Part shown: positions 20,055 to 29,588 of the stretch, in pieces
Numbering within the stretch: position 1 is the stretch's first letter
How the letters are laid out: each line of letters begins with the position of its first letter
Source of the DNA: Nakazawaea peltata
Taxonomy: Eukaryota; Ascomycota; Pichiomycetes; Alaninales; Pachysolenaceae
Direction of reading: 5' to 3'
NCBI GenBank assembly: GCA_001599355.1
Contig: BCGQ01000001.1
Span: 375,135 to 439,134, forward strand
DNA: 64,000 nucleotides
Program-made: the position numbers and the translations under genes
Notes under the pieces: generated by a model
Databases searched by the model: none
What the model saw: the letters and a program-made list of their open reading frames with translations, nothing else
What the model was told of the DNA's origin: nothing

Positions 20055-20873
20055 ATGAGTACTGAAATAGAACATGATCCCCAGTTCATTGCTCGTGATA
20101 TCTTGAATAAGTACACTGACACTAATTATACGGACAATTTCCAAATATTATCCACCATCAGATACGATCCCTTACTTAAAGAGGATGGAGATGGAGTTGA
20201 TGTCATCTCTAAACAGCATTTCTTCTTATTTGAAGAACATATTCATAGATTACGAGCCAGTTTGTCTTTCTTCAAATGGGAATTCGAAATCACTGACCAA
20301 CTTTTGTTATCAAAATTGACCGAAACTTTGCTAACAGTAGACACCAATTTACCCTATAAATGTAGGGTGTTGGTTGGTAAGACAGGAGAGACAACAATCG
20401 AGGTAGTGCCGGTCGCTGTTAGACCAAATTTGATGGAAGGTTTCTTAGATGTTGTACCTCCACCGTCGCTTTGGATCGTCCATTTAGATACCCATCCTAC
20501 CCCGATATCTCCCTTCACTTCTTTCAAGACAACCAAACGTGATCACTACACAGCTGCGAGACAGAGACATATTCCACTGGGTGCCGTCAACACGGAGGTG
20601 ATCGTATATAATGATGCTCTTCAGATAATGGAGGGATCAATTACCAATGTAGCATTCAAACGGACCAAGGTGTATCCAAACTCAGGTAACATTGTAGAGA
20701 GATGGGTGACTCCTCCGTTAAGTTCTGGTTGTCTTTGTGGGGTAGTAAGACATATGTTAATTAGTAAAGGACATGTAGAGGAAGAGTCAGTGAATTTGAA
20801 AGATGTCAAAGTCGGAGAAGAAGTACTTCTATTCAATGGAATTAATGGTGTAGTCAAAGGTGTAATTGTATAA
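20055..20873 (+). CDS. ABZ2: 4-amino-4-deoxychorismate lyase-like protein (Abz2)
   Basis: 272 aa. A fold-type IV PLP enzyme: EEHIHRLRASLSFF near residue 55, KTTKRDHYTAAR near 160 (expected to hold the PLP lysine), IMEGSITNVAFKR (about 194-206) and PPLSSGCLCGVVRHMLI (about 218-234). These motifs are shared by ADC lyase, D-amino-acid transaminases and branched-chain aminotransferases. The short length and divergent N-terminus match yeast Abz2, which releases pyruvate from aminodeoxychorismate to give p-aminobenzoate for folate. It converges with SER2, the stop codons being 2 nt apart. Confidence 0.78.
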   Translation: MSTEIEHDPQFIARDILNKYTDTNYTDNFQILSTIRYDPLLKEDGDGVDVISKQHFFLFEEHIHRLRASLSFFKWEFEITDQLLLSKLTETLLTVDTNLPYKCRVLVGKTGETTIEVVPVAVRPNLMEGFLDVVPPPSLWIVHLDTHPTPISPFTSFKTTKRDHYTAARQRHIPLGAVNTEVIVYNDALQIMEGSITNVAFKRTKVYPNSGNIVERWVTPPLSSGCLCGVVRHMLISKGHVEEESVNLKDVKVGEEVLLFNGINGVVKGVIV

Positions 20874-20875
20874 AT

Positions 20876-21820
20876 TTATTCTAACAAAGTTTCTATTTCT
20901 TGATCGGAATAACCCAAAATGTAGTAAACATCCAGCATGGATTTGGAGTTCAAGCAACAAGGAGCCTCAGTTTGCACTTTAGGTTTGGCATTCCAGGCAA
21001 TACCTAACCCAGCAACAGACATCATCTTCAAATCATTAGCTCCATCTCCAATTGCAACAACATCTTCAAGGCTGATCTTCTCCTTCTCGGCGATTTCTTG
21101 TAACAAAATCTTCTTCATCTCTCCATCGACGATTCTACCAAAGGTCTTACCATTCAAAAGTTTCTTTCCATCTACTTCATCATACTCTAAGTTATTAGCA
21201 TAAGCATAATCGAAGCTTAATTTGGCAGCGACTTTCTCCAGCAAAGGAATGAAACCTCCACTCAACACTGCAAATTTACAACCAGCTTTCTTCAAACCTT
21301 TAGCCAATGGTTCCACACCGTTAGTGATCTCGATCTTGGAGCTGTATAACTCCTCCCAGATCTGAGTCGAGTCAATACCTTTCAATAATTTGACTCTCTC
21401 CAGAAGTGATTGGGTGAAATCAAGCTCTCCATTCATGGCTCTGTTGGTAATAGCAGCCACCTCTGCCTCGACATCAGCATAAGCAGCGATCAACTCAATG
21501 ACTTCTTGGTAAATCAAGGTAGAGTCCATATCAAACACAAGCAACTTCTTCCTTCTATTGGAAGTACTTTGGTAGACCAAATCAACTCCATCGACTTTGT
21601 TCTCTCTTAAGAATTGTCTAGTTTCTTGTAATGATTGGGTGTTGTCAAAAGTGTAGTCTAGTATTCTGCCTGGAGACAAGTACTTCTGGGTCTTATTGGA
21701 GACTGGAAGTTTCAGTAAAAGAGACTCCACTTGATCGATAGATTTTGGGGTCAACTTGTCCCCATTTGGGATCAAAGTCAATGAGAAAGACATGGTGATG
21801 TTGGTTTTGACTCTGTTCAT
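20876..21820 (-). CDS. SER2: Phosphoserine phosphatase Ser2
   Basis: 314 aa. A HAD-superfamily phosphatase: motif I VFDMDSTL with Asp97 (nucleophile) and Asp99, then YQEVIELIAAYADVEAEV (substrate cap), motif II VLSGGF, and motif III/IV VVAIGDGANDLKMM. The C-terminus GIAWNAKPKVQTEAP and ILGYSDQE matches yeast Ser2. It carries out the last step of serine synthesis. A second ATG at 21793 would drop nine residues (MSFSLTLIP) and is also plausible. CTG codon 194 (FIPL-x-EKV) faces Ala in yeast Ser2. Confidence 0.95.
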   Translation of the reverse strand: MNRVKTNITMSFSLTLIPNGDKLTPKSIDQVESLLLKLPVSNKTQKYLSPGRILDYTFDNTQSLQETRQFLRENKVDGVDLVYQSTSNRRKKLLVFDMDSTLIYQEVIELIAAYADVEAEVAAITNRAMNGELDFTQSLLERVKLLKGIDSTQIWEELYSSKIEITNGVEPLAKGLKKAGCKFAVLSGGFIPLLEKVAAKLSFDYAYANNLEYDEVDGKKLLNGKTFGRIVDGEMKKILLQEIAEKEKISLEDVVAIGDGANDLKMMSVAGLGIAWNAKPKVQTEAPCCLNSKSMLDVYYILGYSDQEIETLLE

Positions 21821-22486
21821 GGTACGTTGGTATTTTTTTGACTCGGATTTTTTTTCACTAAAATTTCCATATGTGGCTGAGAGCGATGAGCTGAAATATG
21901 TGGCAGAAACTTACATCGTGACACCAGATGCGAACTCCAGACACATCGACTCAGGCACCAGAAGAGGTGATGCACGTGTGGAGGGGATCACATCTGAGGC
22001 GAGATTGCCCCGGTAAAGCAGTCATTCCATTCACTTTGTCATTCCACTTGTCATTTTCCTATCACCAAACTCTATCCTCCACCCACTTAGTCATTCCACC
22101 TCCCATAGTTAAGCTCCATCCCCCACTCCTAACCCCCAATCCAAACCTTAATTCTAATCCGAATAATTTCACTCCCATATTCCACACTATGCTCCACAGC
22201 AACTCTAATTACCGGACAAATCCCTGCCTAACCTAGCAATACAGATTAATGTAGATGAACTTTAAAGTTAATCTTAACACTTTGCGCATAGTACCGTTTC
22301 TCATAGTAAACAGGCCTTAATATAATTAGCATAGTGGCCTTAATATGATTAGATTAATAGTGTGGCCTGAAATTACTGCAATTCAGGTTAAAGTAACACA
22401 GGAAAGGTTGTTTATATACCATGAATTGACCCCTATATAATACCTGAAAGCTCCCTGTGATGTAGTGGTGAGCTTCTGGAGCAAAG
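21821..22486. other. Divergent intergenic region SER2 / KRE6
   Basis: Contains a PAC-like element, a C/T-rich stretch with recurrent TCATTCCA (22019-22100), and TATA-like sequences (TTTATATACC near 22410, CCCTATATAA near 22432) close to the KRE6 start. Confidence 0.55.
21883..21892 (+). promoter_or_regulatory. PAC-like element GCGATGAGCT near the SER2 start
   Basis: Exact match to the GCGATGAGMT consensus, 63 nt upstream of the SER2 ATG (opposite strand). PAC usually marks rRNA-processing genes, so its use here is unsure. Confidence 0.4.
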
Positions 22487-24394
22487 ATGGGGGTTACTAG
22501 AAATCAAGACCACAATAATTCTTCCTCCTCTTCCTCAAAACTTTCTGAGGAAAGTGAATCCAAGTCCAATGGAGAGAAAGAAGAGATTAACCTTCTCTCT
22601 ACAAGGAAGAAGAAGAAGATCCAGAAACTTCGAGACGAATTTGAACAACATCAAGCCAGATCATTTAATGTGATTATTCGATCTCAGGTAGTTGATAGTA
22701 ATAGTTCAAGTGAGTCGAGGACATCAACTAAGGTTTCCAATGGGACAAGTGTAAGAGAACTGATAATCCTGTTGGATACACCATTTCTGTATAGAGAGTT
22801 ACTTGAGGACACATCAACGGAGAACAGGGCAATTGAAAACAGGTTAATTGAGAGTCGTGGAATTCCTGATCCTCCAATTCACAACCCATCAATGGGAAAT
22901 TCTCCAGCTGAAAATGACCATTCCCCTGTGAGTCTGATTCATTCTCTAGACTCCGACTTCCCCTCACAACAAAACCCCCTCAAATATAAATACCGATGGA
23001 GTAACATCTTAGGCATCACTTTAATCATTTTGGGGGTTATCGGATTTACTTCAATTTCAATTATTTTATATATTTGGGACCTGGTAAAACCAGACCAAAC
23101 ACATGTCTTCGATAATCTCTCTCCCTACAAATACCCTCAACTTTCAGCAATTAGGACCTCCTTGATAGACCCCGACACCCCCCAAGAATTTCTCTTCAAA
23201 AACTCAACCCAAGGCGAAGAATGGGAATTATCATTCTCAGACGAATTTAACCTGGAAGGAAGAACCTTCTACCCCAACGAAGATCAATTCTTTGAAGCCG
23301 TGGATATCCATTATCTGGCCACCAATGATTTAGAATGGTATGACCCAGATCTGGTCCAAACTGCTAATGGGACTCTCCAAATCCGAATCGATGCAATGAA
23401 GAACCATGGTTTGTTTTATCGATCTGGAATGGTTCAAAGCTGGAATAAAATGTGTTTTACTCAAGGGAAAGTGGAAATTTCAGCTAGAATGCCTGGTTCC
23501 TTTAAAAGTAAAGGTTTATGGCCCGGAATCTGGTCGTTAGGTAATTTAGCAAGACCAGGATACATGGCATCAACTGACGGTGTCTGGCCCTATACCTATC
23601 AATTCTGTGACGCTGGAATTACCCCCAATCAAAGTTCTCCAGATGGGTTGTCAACTTTACCTGGACAACGACTAAACGCATGTACTCTTGAAGGAGAAGA
23701 TCATCCAAATAGAGGAACAGGTAGAGGAGCTCCAGAAATCGATATCTTAGAAGGAACCTATACTGGTGATATGGCTACAATTGCTCAAACCTTACAAATC
23801 GCCCCCTTTGATATTTGGTGGTTACCTGACTACGACCAGATGGAGATTTACAACAAATCGACCTCGTTCATGAATTCATACGTCGGAACCTCTCAACAAG
23901 AAGCCGTCTCGGTGATCACTACACTCAATTCAAGCTGGTTCGAAAGAGGTGGCCCCCAATCGAATTTCCAAACCTACACCATAGAATATACTTCAGATCA
24001 TGATCATTTTGAAGATGATTATATAACTTTTGGAATTGGAGAAGAACCCACCTTCAAAATCTCTGGCTCAATGCTACATCCAGACGGGAATATCAATTGG
24101 AGGGAGATCTCAAAGGAACCAATGTCGATGGTTTTCAATTTGGGACTTTCTTATGCCTGGTCAGATATCGATTGGATGTCATTGGAGTTCCCATCTACTT
24201 TGGAAATCGACTACATTCGTATTTACCAACCCAAGGGCAAGCAGTCGATCACTTGTGATCCATATGGGTATCCTACACTGAACTATATAGAGGAGCATTT
24301 GAATGCTTATCAAAATGCGAATTTGACATCATGGAAAGCTGCTGGATATGAGTTTCCAAAGTTTAGAATTGAAAATGATGTTCAAGTCAAGTAG
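22487..24394 (+). CDS. KRE6: Beta-1,6-glucan synthesis protein Kre6/Skn1
   Basis: 635 aa, type II membrane protein. A Ser/Glu-rich cytosolic N-terminus (1-170) is followed by one membrane span (about 172-198, ILGITLIILGVIGF) and a lumenal GH16-like domain. Family blocks: SDEFN-x-EGRTFYP, SGMVQSWNKMCFTQGKVEIS, GLWPGIWSLGNLARPGY, APEIDILEG with Glu417, Asp419 and Glu422 in the GH16 E-x-D-x-x-E position, EPMSMVFNLG and LEIDYIRIYQP. Kre6/Skn1 act in the ER-Golgi pathway for cell-wall beta-1,6-glucan. Kre6 and Skn1 are paralogues and cannot be separated here. CTG codons 256 and 289 both stand at Ala positions of yeast Kre6. Confidence 0.94.
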   Translation: MGVTRNQDHNNSSSSSSKLSEESESKSNGEKEEINLLSTRKKKKIQKLRDEFEQHQARSFNVIIRSQVVDSNSSSESRTSTKVSNGTSVRELIILLDTPFLYRELLEDTSTENRAIENRLIESRGIPDPPIHNPSMGNSPAENDHSPVSLIHSLDSDFPSQQNPLKYKYRWSNILGITLIILGVIGFTSISIILYIWDLVKPDQTHVFDNLSPYKYPQLSAIRTSLIDPDTPQEFLFKNSTQGEEWELSFSDEFNLEGRTFYPNEDQFFEAVDIHYLATNDLEWYDPDLVQTANGTLQIRIDAMKNHGLFYRSGMVQSWNKMCFTQGKVEISARMPGSFKSKGLWPGIWSLGNLARPGYMASTDGVWPYTYQFCDAGITPNQSSPDGLSTLPGQRLNACTLEGEDHPNRGTGRGAPEIDILEGTYTGDMATIAQTLQIAPFDIWWLPDYDQMEIYNKSTSFMNSYVGTSQQEAVSVITTLNSSWFERGGPQSNFQTYTIEYTSDHDHFEDDYITFGIGEEPTFKISGSMLHPDGNINWREISKEPMSMVFNLGLSYAWSDIDWMSLEFPSTLEIDYIRIYQPKGKQSITCDPYGYPTLNYIEEHLNAYQNANLTSWKAAGYEFPKFRIENDVQVK

Positions 24395-24539
24395 ATGTAG
24401 TGCTTCTCCGAGGACCATCGGCTCAACTTGAAACATATACCTCTATTGTTAATAGTAAATGCAGGGTTTTATTGTTATATATGGCATTAGAAGATGAAAG
24501 TTGATGAGGTAATGGGGATGGTGAGAATGGTGAGAATGT

Positions 24540-27500
24540 TCAATCCTCTCCAAACAACGTATTAATCCCAGTAAAATCCTCAACTCCTCCCCCATTACTC
24601 TTCTTCTTCCTAGATGCCTCCTCCAAATCTTTAGACCGGGCACTATTCCCAGTAGCCAGTCCAAACATTTGATCATTAAATACAAACGATATCATTACAA
24701 CCTTTTGAGATCTAGCCGATGTAGACTGATTTAAAAGCTCTTCTAAAAGTTGGACGCTCTTGAGATCCTCAATCTCCAACAATTGAACCAAATATTTCTG
24801 TGGATAATCATAGTCTTTACGTAAAGACAAGTAAATGCTTGTCAATAAGTACCCAGCTTCCGAATGACAGTCACTAAAGAATGGATCTTTGATTATAGTC
24901 ACCAACGACTTGATGAAATTGTCATTGATCCATCTGTCCACGTCCTTGTCCTTGTTCATTACCTGGGTAATGATATTTCTCAAGATCAAAATCGCATTAT
25001 ACGAACATCTCGTGTCTCTGAACAAGATAATATGGTTCAAGATACCTAAGAACAATCCTAATAATTGAGGATTCGAACAGATGAGTTTCCTGGTTGCGAT
25101 TTGTCTCTCGTTCGGATTATAATGGCCCATTTGACCAACAAGATCGATCAACATACGATCAACTACAGCAGTCAATTGACGCAAGAGATGCTCCTCCATC
25201 ATATCCTCAGAAAGAGTCTGATCGTCCTCGTTTCCTTCTAATTGTAAACCTTTGACAACGATTTGTTCCCACTTGGAGAGTAAAAGAGCATCAAGAGTAT
25301 TCAAGACTTGAGGTAATAACTCGCCTAAGAAGGGTTCAACATATCTGATAGGACAGTTCTTAATCACATTTCTCAAGACAAGATTGATCAAATGTCTCCA
25401 AGAATGCAATGAGATGCCCACCGGTTCTCCAGCGATCGATCTCCACAACTGAGTGGCCATATTAGGAACTTCATACAAGGTTTCTTCGAGCTCAGAGATC
25501 GACCCGATCGTCAAATAAGCATATTCTCTAGTATATCTCACGATATGACCAACACTGTCGGCGAAATCACGGAGAGTATGCATTGCCTTCACACTTTCCT
25601 CTACAAAAGAATCCTTAGACTGAATAGACACTCCTTGCTGCCAGAATCTCTCGGTACAAGACTCCTTGACGAAACTTTGAACTTCAATTGGAAGATCCGA
25701 CCAGTTCCCTGGGTTGTGATAAGCCTGGATCTGAGCGATCAATTGCAAGATGTGGGGTAAAATCGGTTGAACTCTTGGCTTCCAAAGCTTCAATAAATTC
25801 TGATAATCATCTGAATCATGAGGTAACTTTTCGATACTGTACTGGATGAAGATTCTCGTAGCTCTGATTGGGAAGACAGAACTCCAATGCTTCTTTAATT
25901 CTGTCTTCAAATCACGACCAGCATCATCCATTTGAGCTGTGATCAAGTTAGTAGACAGAGAAATGCCTCTGCTTTGGAAATACTCGGCGATCTTGACGAT
26001 TCCAAGTCTTTCCATGAACCAAGGAAGTTCCAATAAACCTTTCTCGGTCTTTGGATCAGACCAAGCTGCCAATTCTGGGTCAACAAGCTTACTAAACCTG
26101 TCAACCTTATTGTCGATACTCGATCTCTGAGAAACGACCAAGAGGAACGACTTGAATGCCACAGCCTCATGATCGGTCACCTTATTGGAAGACAAAATAT
26201 CACTGATCACAACCTCCAAATCATTCAAAATCACCTTCAATGATTCAGGCATCAAATACAGCAACCTATTCAATTCAGTACCACAACTTGTCCGGAGATC
26301 TCTAATATTCTCACGCTCCTCATCACTGGCATTATCGTCGTATTCAAAAGTACACGACGTGATCACCTTCTCCAATACTCTGAACATAAGATTATTGGAC
26401 TTATCCTTCAACAAAGGAGCAAACTGAACCAAAGTTTGGACCTGTTTCCTCAATAACAAAGGATCCTTGATCCGTAACATCAAAAGTCTCTCACACAAGG
26501 TCTCTACAAGCTTGTGTAAATAGTTGGATTTGTCCAGCTTATCAGCCATCGAATCGTCATACCAGATCTGCCATCTGGATATTCCTCTAATACAAGACTC
26601 AATCAAAACAAATTGAGCATATCCATACAAGTAGCTCTCGGAATTCTCGTCTTTATACACTAACACCTTGTCGTTCAAGGTTCTTTGACCCATCGGAGAC
26701 GAGAAGAACAGTTCGAGACGGTTTTCTAACCACATTAATCCTTCTTCAGGTTGATGACAGATCGTTATTCTAACTATATCATCCATCATTTTACGATAAT
26801 TGGAAAGGAAGACCAAGGCATCGGAATTCTCTTCAAAGTCCATCTCCAAATACTTTTTCACCGTGAATTCGTCGGAGAAATCTTCATAATTGAGTAATCT
26901 GTTGGCTGCGATCTCTAATAATCGAGCAAACAGTCCTTGGAAATGAGGTTTACTACAAAGTCCATCGATTCTCAATACAGAACACCAAAATTGTAAACTA
27001 AGACCACTGACAATCAAAGAATCATGACTTGTTGTCTCTAAAACAAGACTTAAATACCCAGTTAAATCTGCGGAAGGTGGTAATTGATTGGAGTTCCGGT
27101 TCTTAGACTCGAATAAATAGTCTGTAAGTCCCACAATCATCTCTACAAGCTTCTTTGTAAGTGAATACAACTGATCATCGATATCATCCGGGTCCAATTT
27201 GAGAGACCGATACACATTGGTCAACATTTCTATTCCTTCTTTAGTGAAAATTGCGCCTGGAATCTCATTGAAATCTTCTTCCGATGAGAAATGTCTAGTT
27301 AAAAGCAGATGTAAGGACTCAGTAGCCAATGTACGCACAGTTATATCACCATCATACATGAAACACTGGGTTAATCTGTTGAATATCTGAGTATCACGGA
27401 TGGCAAGCGGTAAAACCCACTGCAAACACGTCTTCAAAGTCTGTAAAATCCTCACTACCAAGGTCTTATTCACCTCCGATGACATATCTTTGAAACATTC

Positions 27501-28258
27501 GAGCAAATAACCCGACCATATCTGTAACCAACCTTGTTCTGAATGACGGAACATGGCCAATTGCTCGTTAGGTTCATATTTGATATTGAGAACCTTCTGA
27601 GAAGTGATCACCTCGGGACATAACGAGGTCAATTCCCTGGATCTGGACGATGCAATTGGATCTTCTAACAAATAGATGTCTTCGAACAAAGTTCTGAAGA
27701 TAATAAGGGTCAATTCACGTGTACTCACGTTGGAATTCCATAGTTGATACATGTCTTTATCGAAAGAGCTCCAACTGGCGACCAAATCGCTCTCGGTAAT
27801 TGGGGAGTCCTTCTGGTACTTGGAGTTGCGGAGCGCCGTTCCCCAACATCTCTTGGCTACATCCACCCACAACGAGGCGATCTTCTCCTTGATGAAATGA
27901 GGGTCCTTCAAACTGAGCTTATTCAGCAACTCGATGATCCAATTTCTGATGGCGAGTTGTTTCTCCAAATTGAAGCTGGCGTAGTTCCGAGTGATGGCCG
28001 ACTGTAACAAACTGAGACCGAAGTGGCGCACAATGTAGTTGTAATTGTTGTCGGGCAAGGCCAATTGATACCCCCAGAAGGGAGATTCATTATGCTGTTT
28101 GATACTTTCTAAGAACTGGGCAAGGTTAGTAAATAATTTAATGGGCGGTTAATTAAAACACGTACCGATTGCGCCAGACGACGTTGATCGTTGGAGGAAG
28201 TGGGGGAATGAATGACTTCAAGCGCCCCGACTATCTGATTGACACCGTCTTGGTCCAT
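24540..28258 (-). CDS. MSN5: Exportin Msn5 (exportin-5 family), one intron
   Basis: Exon 1 28258-28166 (31 codons, beginning MDQDGVNQIVGALEVIHSPT), intron 28165-28116, exon 2 28115-24540. Product 1222 aa, essentially the S. cerevisiae length (1224). The join gives RRLAQS-FLESIKQHNES followed by PFWGYQLAL and HFGLSLLQSAI, the importin-N-like start of the family; the rest is HEAT-like helices, including MWLENRLELFF near residue 490. Msn5 exports phosphorylated transcription factors and carries some cargo inward, using Ran-GTP. Without the intron the conserved start is lost, which supports the splice model. It is divergent from RMD9. Confidence 0.92.
28116..28165 (-). other. Spliceosomal intron of MSN5 (50 nt)
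   Basis: Donor GTACGT (28165-28160), branch TACTAAC (28131-28125), acceptor CCCAG ending at 28116. Phase 0. Branch to acceptor is about 10 nt. Confidence 0.88.
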
Positions 28259-29588
28259 ATTGATGGGAGGTGGGGTGTTTAATTGGAGGGTGATAGTTTT
28301 GCTAGTGGTGATTTGTATGGAGATTTTTGAGATTTTGTTTGTTTTTTGTTTTGGTTTTTTGTGAGGGAAGGAAAAGGAGAGAAGTGAGCGGGAGGGGTGA
28401 GTGGGAGAGGTGCAGGCGGAGATTGGGTGGAGCACGGGCGGAGAGACCGGTGGAGGGGTGGAGAAGTCGGTGGAGCAGGTGAAGGGGTGGACTGGTCAGA
28501 TAACACTACAATACAGAAGGGTAGATTTGGTAACGATACATGAACCACTCGAAAAAAACAGTTCCTAACTATGACACCAAGAGATCGGAGATCTCTCTCT
28601 CACTACACTCAGAATCGATAAACTCAATGATATCCCCTTTCATCACCCCCTTCCACTCGCTTATACTCACTAAATTATCCTACATTGTAAACCTCACTGC
28701 CTCGTGCGGTAGGTCGTGGATTTAACTCTAATTTGAATAAAATTAGGAATGAGTACACGACTGGAAGGCACGAAAGAGGGCACAGGGTACGTAGATTGGA
28801 TTGGAGTAGAAAGGATTCAGCTCTGAGTGTGACAAAGTCAATAATACATTCAACTCATTCCTCACTCTAATCACTATAATCACTATTCGGAACTTTAAAT
28901 TTAAACACCTCACAAATTATCCCTATCATTGCTGTCTCCCCCTTTGAGTTATATAATTTATATAGGAAAATCTCTTAGATAGTGTAGAAAAGCTTAAATA
29001 GGTTTAACTATTGCTTGGTAATTCTATACAGATTAATTATAGTACTGTTAGGAGGATTGATGTGACATCAGAACTGTACAGATTCCAACTTCTACTTCAT
29101 CTATTTCTTCATCTATTTCTTCATTCATCCTTTCTCTGCCTCCTCCCTTCACTTTGCCTGCCTTCCCAGTAACCCCCCGATCTCCGACCAACTCCATCCA
29201 AATTTACCATACACGACCTTTTCCTGCATCTCATCGCAATACCAGATCCCGAATCAAACCAAGCCCTAAGCTTGCATCATCCTCACAACCACTCAACCCC
29301 CAACCCCAACCACCCAATCACCAACATCCCTCTCAACTATCGATACCACCACCTCTACCACCACCGATAACACCTCCCTCCACTATTCACGTTCTGACAT
29401 TCCGACTCCTTATCTTCGGCAGGCTCGCACGTATTGCTAAACGAGCTCGCAGCTTACGCCCGTAACAAAAAATATCTCAAATTTTCTCCTTTTCCTTCTA
29501 TTTCTCCCTCCTAATTTTATTTATATTAATTTAATTGACGAATCGTAGTTGATTTGATAGTTAATGATTTGATAGTTGATGACTCAAC
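28259..29588. other. 1.3 kb divergent intergenic region MSN5 / RMD9
   Basis: G-rich/C-rich low-complexity strand at 28370-28470. An AT-rich middle (28850-29080) is followed by a C/A-rich proline-coding-like stretch (29150-29390). The open frame 29154-29465 is Pro/Ser/Thr-rich, has no recognisable domain and is not called. No RNA gene seen. Confidence 0.5.

Noticed and set aside
29154-29465. 103-codon plus-strand open frame before RMD9
   Set aside because: Pro/Ser/Thr-rich, driven by C/A-rich composition, no domain or family likeness.
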